Below, in pieces: positions 17,124 through 24,687 of a stretch of DNA of 47,056 bases. Position 1 is the first letter of the stretch, and the number at the start of each line of letters is the position of its first letter. Location of the stretch: NCBI GenBank assembly GCA_945883955.1, contig CAMCYN010000003.1, forward strand, positions 1 to 47,056, written 5' to 3'. Source of the DNA: Akkermansia muciniphila (GTDB taxonomy: Bacteria > Verrucomicrobiota > Verrucomicrobiia > Chthoniobacterales > Chthoniobacteraceae). The notes below the pieces were generated by a model. That model worked only from the letters and a program-made list of their open reading frames with translations, had not been told where the DNA came from and did no database searches. The position numbers and the translations under genes are program-made.

Positions 17124-18397
17124 ACGAAACTGCTACGGTTGCCTCAACGCCAACGGAACGGGGGGCAAATTCTCCGGCTGGCCTTTATCAGGCACTGGTG
17201 TTGCGGGTACTTGAGAAAATGGTTCACGGGCACTTGCGCCTGGAATTGCCGGATGGCCGGATTCGCGAGTTTGGCATTCCGGGTGTACGCGTGAGCGCTC
17301 GGATCCGGGTTCGAAACCCGATGTTTTTTCAAAAGTGTGTCCTTTTTGGGGACGTTGGGTTCGGGGAATCCTATGTCGACGGAGATTGGGATACCGAAAA
17401 CATCGAGCGTGTGATCGCTTGGGCGATTGAAAATGTAGACCACACCCCGTCGATGTCGGGCGCTAAAGCTCGAGCGCTGATGTTCAACCTGTTAAAGAGT
17501 TACAACAAGTTGCAGCACTGGTTGCGGCCCAATAGTCTGTCTACGAGCCGGCGGAACATTGCCGAACATTACGATCTCGGAAACGAGTTCTATCGCCTCT
17601 GGCTCGATCCCACTATGACCTATTCCAGCGGACGGTATACTCTTCCTGGGCAGTCTCTGGAGAGTGCCCAGATTGCGAAATACGACGCGCTTTGCCAAAA
17701 GTTGCGGATTCGCTCAACGGATCACGTTTTAGAGATCGGGAGCGGATGGGGCGGCTTTAGTGTTCACGCGGCCAGGAACTACGGTTGCCGGGTGACGACT
17801 GTCACAATTTCTGAGGAGCAGTTTAAATTAGCTAAACAACGTTTTGCGGAGGAGGGGTTAGCTGGCCGGATTGAGATTCTGTTGCTGGACTACCGTCATC
17901 TTTCGGGAAGGTTTGATAAAATAGTTTCGATCGAGATGATGGAGGCGCTTGGAGACCGGTATTTAGAGACCTATTTTTCCAAGATTAACGAGCTCCTTAA
18001 GCCGAACGGGCTAGTTGGTTTGCAGTTTATCACTGTTCCCGATTCCCGGCATGCAGAGTTGCGCAAGGGGGTGGACTGGATTCAAAAGCATATCTTTCCA
18101 GGCTCCCTACTTCTAAGCCTTGGCCGGGTAAACCGGGCGTTAAACCGAACGGGAAATCTTACATTACACGAACTCGAGGATCTTGGCGCTTCCTATGCAA
18201 AGACGCTTCATGTTTGGTGGGAACGTTTTAATAAGCAGTTGGACGCGGTAGCGGCGCTTGGGTTTGACGAGCGCTTCGTCCGAAAGTGGAATTATTATCT
18301 ACAGTATTGCGAAGCCGCCTTTGCGTCCCGGAACATCACTGTGGTTCAGGGGATTTATACCCGCCCGAATAATTCCGACTTACACACGATTTATTAG
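17120..18397 (+). CDS. Cyclopropane-fatty-acyl-phospholipid synthase homologue, probable chain methylase
   Basis: 425 residues of the Cfa family: SAM-dependent enzymes that transfer a methylene or methyl to the double bond of a phospholipid acyl chain. The N-terminal domain has VRVSARIRVRNPMFF and FGESYVDGDWD; the catalytic domain has HYDLGNEFYRLWLDP, the SAM loop VLEIGSGWGG (203-212) and TVTISEEQ. Aligned by eye with E. coli Cfa, the bicarbonate ligands are Cys139 to Ser170, Glu239 to Glu275, His266 to Gln302, Ile268 to Ile304 and Tyr317 to Tyr359. Loss of the Cys and His suggests that bicarbonate, the base for ring closure, is not bound as in Cfa, pointing to methyl-alkene rather than cyclopropane product, as for UfaM. 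ATGA coupling to the DUF1365 gene. A 125-base gap follows. Confidence 0.88.
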   Translation: MNETATVASTPTERGANSPAGLYQALVLRVLEKMVHGHLRLELPDGRIREFGIPGVRVSARIRVRNPMFFQKCVLFGDVGFGESYVDGDWDTENIERVIAWAIENVDHTPSMSGAKARALMFNLLKSYNKLQHWLRPNSLSTSRRNIAEHYDLGNEFYRLWLDPTMTYSSGRYTLPGQSLESAQIAKYDALCQKLRIRSTDHVLEIGSGWGGFSVHAARNYGCRVTTVTISEEQFKLAKQRFAEEGLAGRIEILLLDYRHLSGRFDKIVSIEMMEALGDRYLETYFSKINELLKPNGLVGLQFITVPDSRHAELRKGVDWIQKHIFPGSLLLSLGRVNRALNRTGNLTLHELEDLGASYAKTLHVWWERFNKQLDAVAALGFDERFVRKWNYYLQYCEAAFASRNITVVQGIYTRPNNSDLHTIY

Positions 18398-18522
18398 TGT
18401 GAGCTAATGGCTCCTCGTTCTCTCATGAATTCGAAATCTCATATCCAGCCACCTCTGTTTGAGGCGCGGGGCGGCGACAAAGCTTGCGGGGTGAACCCGC
18501 CCTGCCCAACTCGGGGGGCGCG

Positions 18523-18861
18523 ATGATCTGGTTTTTGCGAATCGCGTTTGCCCTCGTGATGGTCGCGATGCTTGCAGTGACAAGCTGGGCCAGCACCTTT
18601 GTCGCGCTATGGGAGATCCCGAAGTCCGTCTATGCGCATCCGTGGTTTATTGCGACGTTGTTTGATACGTATTTTGCCTTCCTTACCTTTTACGTGTGGG
18701 TTGCCTACAAGGAAACCTCTGCCCTTGCTCGGTTCCTGTGGCTGATAGCGATCCTGCTTCTGGGGAATATTGCCATGGCCGGTTACATGCTCTGGAAACT
18801 CTGCCAGCTTCCACACAATGCCCGGATGGACGAACTGCTTTTGCGGAGTCCTAAAAAATGA
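18523..18861 (+). CDS. DUF1475-like small membrane protein
   Basis: 112 residues with three predicted membrane helices: near 3-25 (FLRIAFALVMVAMLAVTSWAS), 38-58 (around FIATLFDTYFAFLTFYVW) and 65-90. The pattern fits DUF1475, a short membrane family of unknown function. An ATG at 18523 begins directly at the first helix; open sequence to 18484 adds only a non-hydrophobic stretch. Its TGA overlaps the ATG of the DUF2062 gene. It occupies the place that other small membrane proteins (for example DUF2878 types) hold in proteobacterial operons with COG2907, DUF1365 and Cfa, which hints at a shared membrane role, but this is inference. Confidence 0.75.
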   Translation: MIWFLRIAFALVMVAMLAVTSWASTFVALWEIPKSVYAHPWFIATLFDTYFAFLTFYVWVAYKETSALARFLWLIAILLLGNIAMAGYMLWKLCQLPHNARMDELLLRSPKK

Positions 18862-19358
18862 GCATGCTCAATGGGAGCCCTCAAGTTGAGCGGGAGTCAG
18901 TCTGGAGGAGGCGGTTCCTCAATCCGGTGGTAAAGCAAATGCGTACGGGTATTACGCCAGAAAAAGTAGCTCTCTCCATAGCGCTTGGAGTGACCTTTGG
19001 TGTTTTCCCGATCCTCGGCTCCACTACTTTGCTGTGTGGATTTGCAGCCTGGTTTCTTCGTCTCAACCAGCCGATTATCCAACTGGTCAACTGTCTGGTG
19101 TACCCCCTGCAGATTGCTCTATTATTGTTGTTTTACCGGGCTGGTGAGTCGCTTTTTGGCAAGGACCATACCTCACTTTCCATCTCGCTGCTGACAGAGC
19201 AATTCAAGGCTGATCCAGCGGAGTTTTTCAAAAGCTTTGGCCTGATTGGACTTCAGGGGATTGTTGTGTGGCTATTGTCTGCGCCTCTCCTGATCGGTCT
19301 GGTTTACCTCATCTTGCGCAGGCCTTTGCGTGTCCTTGCGTCGCGTGTTTCGGCCTGA
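18858..19358 (+). CDS. DUF2062 membrane protein
   Basis: 166 residues. The DUF2062 signature is clear: a basic N terminus, GITPEKVALSIALGVTFGVFPILGSTT (residues 32-58) and a second half with NQPIIQLVNCLVYPLQIALL. Membrane helices are predicted near 40-70, 75-97 and 128-155. DUF2062 proteins are linked to envelope and lipid functions in various bacteria, but the activity is unknown. It starts inside the DUF1475 stop (ATGA overlap) and ends 7 bases before the DUF1295 ATG, so it is part of the same operon. Confidence 0.85.
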   Translation: MSMLNGSPQVERESVWRRRFLNPVVKQMRTGITPEKVALSIALGVTFGVFPILGSTTLLCGFAAWFLRLNQPIIQLVNCLVYPLQIALLLLFYRAGESLFGKDHTSLSISLLTEQFKADPAEFFKSFGLIGLQGIVVWLLSAPLLIGLVYLILRRPLRVLASRVSA

Positions 19359-19365
19359 TTCTTCT

Positions 19366-20172
19366 ATGTTTGCGCTCCTCGGTTTCGGCACCCTTCTGTG
19401 TATTGTCTCGTTCGCCATCATCTGGGCCTTGTGCGTGCGTGTGAAGAATTACAGTTTTCTGGATGTCGCCTTTTCATACGGATTAGCGATTCTGGCTCCG
19501 CTTTACGCGTGGAACGGATCCGGGAGTTTTGAGCGCAAGTTCTCCTTCACCGTGCTGGGAGTGATCTGGAGTTTACGGCTTGGCACTTACATTTTGCTTC
19601 GCGTTGTACGCCATCATCCCGAGGAGGACTCGCGCTACCAGGCGTTGCGAGACCGCTGGAAGGGGCCGTGGATGTTCCTTCTCTTTTTTGAGATGCAGGC
19701 GGTTCTGGTCCTCATCTTTTCACTCCCGTTTTTTCTCGCTGCCTTTAACGAATCGCCTGGACTTCGTCCTGTTGAACTCATCGGCTTAGCGCTGGCCGCG
19801 CTGGCACTTGTCGGGGAGGCAACCGCGGATTGGCAGATGCAGCAGTTTAAAAAGAATCCTGATGGCCGGGGTCAAGTTTGCCAGGTTGGGCTTTGGAATT
19901 ATTCCAGGCACCCGAACTATTTTTTTGAATCCATGGTGTGGTGCGGATTTTCCGTGGCGGCGTTCGGGTCATCCTGGGGGTGGATCTGTCTGGTTTGCCC
20001 TCTTCTGATGTTTTACTTTCTGCTTCGTGTGACCGGTATCCCGCTCACAGAAGAATATGCCCTCAAAAGCAAAGGCGACGCCTACCGCGAGTATCAACGG
20101 ACCACGAGCGCTTTCGTTCCGTGGTTTAAGAAAGCTTCCGGAACCTCGCATGAATCCTCTTCCCTCTCATGA
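19366..20172 (+). CDS. DUF1295 integral membrane protein (steroid 5-alpha-reductase/ICMT-like)
   Basis: 268 residues with about seven membrane helices. The C-terminal half carries the DUF1295/steroid-reductase-like motif set: [34 protein letters not shown] (near residues 155-188), then [31 protein letters not shown]. The Arg-His-Pro-Asn-Tyr core is the one used for NADPH or SAM handling in 5-alpha-reductases and isoprenylcysteine methyltransferases. In a lipid operon it could reduce a double bond or methylate a lipid-linked group; the sequence does not decide. ATG 19366 is chosen; a GTG at 19330 inside the previous gene would add 12 residues. Its TGA overlaps the ATG of the following methyltransferase. 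Confidence 0.88.
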   Translation: MFALLGFGTLLCIVSFAIIWALCVRVKNYSFLDVAFSYGLAILAPLYAWNGSGSFERKFSFTVLGVIWSLRLGTYILLRVVRHHPEEDSRYQALRDRWKGPWMFLLFFEMQAVLVLIFSLPFFLAAFNESPGLRPVELIGLALAALALVGEATADWQMQQFKKNPDGRGQVCQVGLWNYSRHPNYFFESMVWCGFSVAAFGSSWGWICLVCPLLMFYFLLRVTGIPLTEEYALKSKGDAYREYQRTTSAFVPWFKKASGTSHESSSLS

Positions 20173-21215
20173 TCTCGATAGACCAACTGCTTGAAACCAA
20201 TGCTGTTCCGGACGCACTAATTCGCGTTGGAATCCGTCGTTTACTGCGCGAGACCCTTCAGGAAAAGCGGCGATCCAATGTGGAGACGCGACGTGCGGCA
20301 TTGCTGGAGCATATCGCCGGTCTCAAACAAAGCCCGATTGCGATCCAGACCAAATCGGCTAACGAGCAGCACTACGAAGTCCCGACCCGGTTCTACCAAC
20401 TGGCTTTGGGGAAGCGGCTAAAATATAGCTCTGGATATTGGGACGCGACCGTGAACTCCCTCGATCAGGCGGAGGAGCGGATGCTGGCTTTGACGTGTGC
20501 TCGGGCGGAATTGAAGGGTGGGCAACGTATTTTGGAGCTCGGATGCGGCTGGGGGTCTCTTTCGCTCTGGATGGCCGAGCATTATCCCGAGGCGCAGATT
20601 ACGGGAGTGTCGAATTCCCGGACGCAAAAGGAGCACATTGATGCGGAAGCGAAGCGGCGTGGATTAACCAATCTGACCATCATTACCGCAGATATGAACG
20701 TGTTTGAAATTGCCCGGGGATTCGACCGGGTGGTTTCTGTGGAGATGTTTGAGCATATGAAGAATTATCAGGTGCTCATGAAAAAGGTTTCCGGCTGGTT
20801 GAACCCTGGCGGGAAACTCTTCGTGCATATCTTCACGCATCGTGAAGTGGCGTATCATTACGAAGACCGGGGCCCGTCTGACTGGATGACGCGGTACTTT
20901 TTTGCGGGCGGCCAAATGCCCAGTGACGACTTGTTGCTCTATTTTCAGGACGATCTCCGGATTGAACAACACTGGGGCGTTTGCGGTACCCATTACGCGA
21001 AGACCGCCGAAGCCTGGCTGGACAACATGGACGCGAATCGGGAGGAAATATGGCCACTGTTTGCCGCAACTTATGGTGAGGCGCAGACCAGGCGTTGGTG
21101 GGTTTACTGGCGGGTCTTTTTTATGGCGTGTGCCGAGCTGTGGAACTTCAAGGATGGCGAGGAGTGGATTGTTTCTCATTACCTGTTCGTTAATCCCAAT
21201 CCTGCGACAGCCTGA
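20169..21215 (+). CDS. Second Cfa-superfamily SAM methyltransferase (coclaurine N-methyltransferase-like)
   Basis: 348 residues. SAM-binding [20 protein letters not shown] is at 121-140 and [12 protein letters not shown] at 189-200. The segment [25 protein letters not shown] (238-262) is close to plant coclaurine N-methyltransferases and their bacterial relatives rather than to E. coli Cfa. By-eye mapping to the Cfa bicarbonate site gives Ser88 for Cys139, Glu195 for Glu239, His220 for His266 and Phe222 for Ile268. The enzyme is thus a methyltransferase distinct from the product of 17120-18397. In Rhodopseudomonas palustris a second methylase, FufM, adds a methyl to a furan fatty acid; this is a candidate counterpart by operon logic only. 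ATGA coupling to the DUF1295 gene. Confidence 0.88.
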   Translation: MISIDQLLETNAVPDALIRVGIRRLLRETLQEKRRSNVETRRAALLEHIAGLKQSPIAIQTKSANEQHYEVPTRFYQLALGKRLKYSSGYWDATVNSLDQAEERMLALTCARAELKGGQRILELGCGWGSLSLWMAEHYPEAQITGVSNSRTQKEHIDAEAKRRGLTNLTIITADMNVFEIARGFDRVVSVEMFEHMKNYQVLMKKVSGWLNPGGKLFVHIFTHREVAYHYEDRGPSDWMTRYFFAGGQMPSDDLLLYFQDDLRIEQHWGVCGTHYAKTAEAWLDNMDANREEIWPLFAATYGEAQTRRWWVYWRVFFMACAELWNFKDGEEWIVSHYLFVNPNPATA

Positions 21216-21229
21216 CACCGCTGCGTTTG

Positions 21230-21985
21230 ATGAACCCGATACCCTTTATTCTGTGCCTTTCGTTTTCGACTGCGTTCACGCTGGCGGCGGGGAATGGAGT
21301 GGGAGACTTGATCAAAAAGGGCGATACCCTTGATGGGCAACTCAAGACGGCAGCCGCTTTGGCTGTTTATCTGGAGGCAGAGAAACTCGAGCCGGACAAC
21401 GTGGAAATTCTTCAGCGGCTAGCCAAGTCGTATGACGAATCGATGGTGGATACGACCTCCAGGGAGGAGCAACGTCGGCTGGCCGAGTTGGGAATGAGCT
21501 ACGCAAAACGGGCTGTTGCGATTGATCCCAAGAATGCCAAGGCGCAGCTGTCGATGGCCATTACGTATGGGCGGCTCGCCCCTTACCTGGATAGCAAAAC
21601 CAAAATTGCGTATTCAAAATTGGTGAAAGAGCATGCGGAAAAAGCTCTTGCGATTGATCCTTCTTGTGACTACTCCCACCACGTACTCGGAGCGTGGAAT
21701 TACGAACTCGCCAATCTCAACCCGATTTTGAAGGCGTTGGTGAAGCTTATCTACGGGGGATTACCGGCGGCTTCCATGGAACAGGCCGAAGCTCATTTTC
21801 TAAAAGCCGTGGCTCTGGCTCCCCAGAGAGTATCCCATCACATTGAACTTGGCCGGACTTATGCCGCTTTGAAAAAGAAGGATTTGGCTCGAGAGGAGTT
21901 AAACAAAGGGCTGGCTTTGCCGAGTCGCGAAAAAGATGACCCTTCGACCAAACAAAGGGGACGAGATGCGCTCTCGAACCTGTAA
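21230..21985 (+). CDS. Exported TPR-repeat protein, RMDN-like
   Basis: 251 residues. MNPIPFILCLSFSTAFTLAAG is a Sec signal peptide without a lipobox Cys at the cleavage point. Tetratricopeptide-type helical pairs follow: AAALAVYLEAEKLEPDN, EILQRLAKSYDESM, YAKRAVAIDPKNAKAQ, HAEKALAIDPSCDYSHH, AEAHFLKAVALAPQRVSHH and AREELNKGLALP. The motif order resembles the regulator-of-microtubule-dynamics (RMDN)-type TPR proteins found in many bacteria. A TTG directly before the ATG is not needed. It ends the lipid operon, 14 bases after the second methyltransferase, and a small terminator follows. It could scaffold periplasmic partners, which is inference. Confidence 0.82.
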   Translation: MNPIPFILCLSFSTAFTLAAGNGVGDLIKKGDTLDGQLKTAAALAVYLEAEKLEPDNVEILQRLAKSYDESMVDTTSREEQRRLAELGMSYAKRAVAIDPKNAKAQLSMAITYGRLAPYLDSKTKIAYSKLVKEHAEKALAIDPSCDYSHHVLGAWNYELANLNPILKALVKLIYGGLPAASMEQAEAHFLKAVALAPQRVSHHIELGRTYAALKKKDLAREELNKGLALPSREKDDPSTKQRGRDALSNL

Positions 21986-21987
21986 AC

Positions 21988-22006
21988 GGCAGCACTGCTG
22001 CTTTTT
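21988..22006 (+). terminator. Short Rho-independent terminator of the lipid operon
   Basis: GCAGC (21989-21993) pairs with GCTGC (21997-22001) around ACT and runs directly into TTTTT. It starts 3 bases after the TPR stop. The stem is short but GC-rich. Confidence 0.55.
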
Positions 22007-22099
22007 GCAAGATATCGTTAGCGCTTTGGGTAGGGACGGCGTGAGTCTCCGTAGATAACTCTTTCTGCGCTGCGGTTGAGGGGCTGTAATACTCCCTCA

Positions 22100-22915
22100 A
22101 TGAAATTCGGAATTTGTAATGAGATCTTCCAGGGCTGGTCCCTAGAGCAAGCCTTCGCTCGCGCAGCCTCCGCTGGCTACGATCTTGTGGAGATCGCGCC
22201 TTTTACAATTGCGAAATCGGTCAGCCATCTGTCTGCCTCCGAGCGGGTGAGGATTCGGGAGGCTGCTGCGGGTGCCGGGATCGGGATTGCGGGTTTGCAT
22301 TGGGTGCTGGTACAAGCCGAAGGGATGTATCTGACTCACACTGACGCGGTAGTCCGTCAAAAGACCTCTTCGTACTTTGTGGATTTGGTCAATTGTTGCG
22401 CGGACTTGGGCGGGAACCGGATCATTGTTGGTTCTCCCAAACAAAGGAACCTTCTCGATGGAGTCTCGTATCAGCAGGCATGGGAACTCGCTCGTGAAAC
22501 GTTTGGCGATTCGGTCAAATGTGCCGAGGACCGTGGAGTTGTCATCTGTTTTGAACCGCTATCACCGGCCGAAACGGACTTCGTAAATACAGCCGAGGAG
22601 GGGATCCGGTTTGCCCGGGAATTTCAGAGTCCGGCTATGTCAGTCATTTTGGATGTGAAGGCGATGTGCTCTGAGCAGAAGCCGATCCCGCAAATCATCA
22701 AGGAGAGCACCGGGGCGTTTGAATATTTCCACGCCAACGATCGGAATCTGCGGGGACCAGGCTTTGGGGACGTAGATTTTGTTCCGATTGTCCAAGCCCT
22801 GCGTGAGGCGAAGTACGACGGGGTGGTTTCGGTCGAGGTCTTCCATTTTGAGGAAGGTCCGGAGCGAATTGCAGACGAGAGTATAGCGTATCTAAAGCGT
22901 GTTTTTGGAAGCTAG
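22100..22915 (+). CDS. Sugar phosphate isomerase/epimerase family TIM-barrel protein
   Basis: 271 residues of the xylose isomerase-like/AP endonuclease 2 TIM-barrel family (hydroxypyruvate isomerase, ketose 3-epimerases, inosose dehydratase). Metal-ligand segments line up: FEPLSPAETDF (Glu, near residue 154), ILDVKAMC (Asp, near 190), YFHANDRN (His, near 215) and VSVEVFHFEEG (Glu, near 246). No signal peptide. ATG 22100 opens MKFGICNEIF at the first barrel strand; the eight upstream residues in frame are not needed. The gene stands alone between the lipid operon terminator and dcd. Substrate unknown; with the Gfo/Idh/MocA genes elsewhere it fits sugar or cyclitol metabolism. Confidence 0.87.
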   Translation: MKFGICNEIFQGWSLEQAFARAASAGYDLVEIAPFTIAKSVSHLSASERVRIREAAAGAGIGIAGLHWVLVQAEGMYLTHTDAVVRQKTSSYFVDLVNCCADLGGNRIIVGSPKQRNLLDGVSYQQAWELARETFGDSVKCAEDRGVVICFEPLSPAETDFVNTAEEGIRFAREFQSPAMSVILDVKAMCSEQKPIPQIIKESTGAFEYFHANDRNLRGPGFGDVDFVPIVQALREAKYDGVVSVEVFHFEEGPERIADESIAYLKRVFGS

Positions 22916-23008
22916 TCTGCGTGCTTTTGTCGGAATCCTTCGGTCAATGCAGTGGGATGGCGGTAAGTTTGCTGCTATTCGAGTAATTATTTAGCGAAAT
23001 ATTATCCC

Positions 23009-23593
23009 GTGATACTTAACGATCTTCAGATCAAACAATTTGCAGAAGGCGGCATGATCAGCCCCTTTGAACCTAATTTGGTGCGCCATCTTCCAGATGG
23101 GACTCCGGTGATGTCATTTGGCCCTTCCAGCTATGGCTATGACCTGAGGTTGTCCCCTCGCGAATTTCTTATCTTTCGGCATATCCCCGGAACCGTCGTG
23201 GATCCTAAGGCGTTTAATCCTAAAAATTTGGAAGTGACTACCCTTCAGAAGGATGCCTCTGGCTCGTATTATATCCTTCCCGCTAGGAGCTACGGTTTGG
23301 GAGTCGCTGTCGAGGAATTGCATCTCCCTGCAAATGTGACCGCGATTTGCGTTGGCAAAAGTACTTATGCGCGCTGTGGAATCATCGCGAACGTGACTCC
23401 CGCCGAGGCAGGATGGAAGGGTCATCTGACGCTGGAATTCTCCAATTCAAGTGCGGCAGACTGCCGGATTTACGCCAACGAGGGCGTTGTACAGATGCTG
23501 TTCTTCCAAGGCGAGATTTGCGGAACCTCCTACCGCACACGCCGAGGGAAATATCAAAACCAGCGCCAACGGGTGACACTCCCTAGAGTTTAG
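23009..23593 (+). CDS. dcd: dCTP deaminase
   Basis: Converts dCTP to dUTP for dTTP synthesis. 194 residues, the same length as E. coli Dcd. Motifs: SFGPSSYGYDLRLS (near 36-49), the GKSTYARCGIIANVTP core (116-131) with the catalytic-site Arg122, WKGHLTLEFSN with the conserved Glu143, and YANEGVVQMLFF. Form closest to the GKSTYAR subgroup with a C-terminal TYRTRRGKYQNQ tail that closes over the triphosphate. The start is a GTG at 23009; the next in-frame ATG would remove the N-terminal strand. The gene converges on pdhB with 37 bases between the stops. Confidence 0.95.
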   Translation: MILNDLQIKQFAEGGMISPFEPNLVRHLPDGTPVMSFGPSSYGYDLRLSPREFLIFRHIPGTVVDPKAFNPKNLEVTTLQKDASGSYYILPARSYGLGVAVEELHLPANVTAICVGKSTYARCGIIANVTPAEAGWKGHLTLEFSNSSAADCRIYANEGVVQMLFFQGEICGTSYRTRRGKYQNQRQRVTLPRV

Positions 23594-23630
23594 GGAAGCC
23601 TGCCCCGTTGGGCGGTATTGGATCGCCGAA

Positions 23631-24608
23631 CTAACGGCAGATGCTCAACACTTTCGCGACGATGTCTATCGGCCGCGGAAGTTGCCGTTTTTCGAGCTCA
23701 GGACTGTAAATGGCCGGGGCGTCAATCGCGCTCAGGCGAAGGACTGGTGCGTCCAAGTCATCGAAGCACTTTTCCTGAATCATCGCTGCGATCTGGGCGT
23801 CTACGCCGCAGAAGGGTTTATTCTCCTCGATCAGGACAACGCGATGGGTCTTTCTGACCGTTTTTAAAATGGCGTCTTCATCTAGAGGCCGAATAGAGCG
23901 TAGGTCGAGAACTTCGGCGCTAATATCGTGCTCGGCGGCAAGTAATTCTGCGGCTTTAAGCGCGGTCAGCGCGGCGCGTCCGTGGGCGATCAGGGAAACA
24001 TCAGTCCCTTCGCGTTTTACGTCAGCCACTCCCAGCGGGATCAGATATTCCTCGTCTGGAACCTCCCATTTTTCACCGTAAAGCAGGGTGTTTTCCATGA
24101 ACATCACCGGATCGTTATCCCGGATGGCTGATTTCAAGAGGCCTTTGGCGTCATAGGCAGTGGCGGGACAAACGACCTTGAGACCGGGCACATTGGCAAT
24201 CCAGTTTTCAGGCGTGTGGGAATGAGTGGCTCCGACGTTGGTTCCGCCGTTTGCAGGGCCACGGATGACGATCGGACAGTTGATTAACCCGCCGCTCATA
24301 TAACGGACCATCCCGGCATTATTGACGATTTGATCCCACGCAACCGTGGAGAAACTCCAGAACATCAGTTCCATGACAGGGCGTAGCCCGAGCATGGACG
24401 CTCCGATGCCCATCCCAATAAAAGCGGCTTCACTAATAGGGGTATCGGCGACCCTCTTGTCCCCGAAACGTTTCCAAAGGCCTTCGGTGACTTTGTAGGC
24501 GCCGTCGTATTCGGCGACTTCTTCACCTAAAAGTACAACGTTCTGATCGCGTTCAATTTCCTCGGCCATCGCGTGGCGGAGTGCTTCCCGGTAAGTGATC
24601 TCTGGCAT
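23631..24608 (-). CDS. pdhB: Pyruvate dehydrogenase E1 component, beta subunit
   Basis: With PdhA it forms the alpha2beta2 thiamine-diphosphate E1 enzyme that decarboxylates pyruvate and passes the acetyl group to lipoyl E2. 325 residues, family length. Visible: EITYREALRHAMAEEIERD, LLGEEVAEYDGAYKVTEGL, RVADTPISEAAFIGMGIGAS, a GGLINCPIVIRGPANGGTN segment with the conserved beta-subunit loop, and LIEENKPFCGVDAQIA near the C terminus. A TTG and ATG far upstream would add over 70 residues overlapping pdhA, so ATG 24608 (MPEITYRE) is chosen. It follows pdhA at 79 bases. No E2 or E3 gene is in the window. Confidence 0.95.
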   Translation of the reverse strand: MPEITYREALRHAMAEEIERDQNVVLLGEEVAEYDGAYKVTEGLWKRFGDKRVADTPISEAAFIGMGIGASMLGLRPVMELMFWSFSTVAWDQIVNNAGMVRYMSGGLINCPIVIRGPANGGTNVGATHSHTPENWIANVPGLKVVCPATAYDAKGLLKSAIRDNDPVMFMENTLLYGEKWEVPDEEYLIPLGVADVKREGTDVSLIAHGRAALTALKAAELLAAEHDISAEVLDLRSIRPLDEDAILKTVRKTHRVVLIEENKPFCGVDAQIAAMIQEKCFDDLDAPVLRLSAIDAPAIYSPELEKRQLPRPIDIVAKVLSICR

Positions 24609-24687
24609 GGAAAAAAAGAGTGTAGTTTTTATGATAACTCCGCCGTCTGAACGAGCGGTAGGAGTGTAAAAAGATCCGTTCGGAGGA

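Noticed and set aside
14009-21985. Carotenoid or alkaloid biosynthesis cluster
   Set aside because: The FAD protein is COG2907-like and sits with DUF1365 and Cfa homologues; no prenyltransferase, phytoene synthase or cyclase is present.
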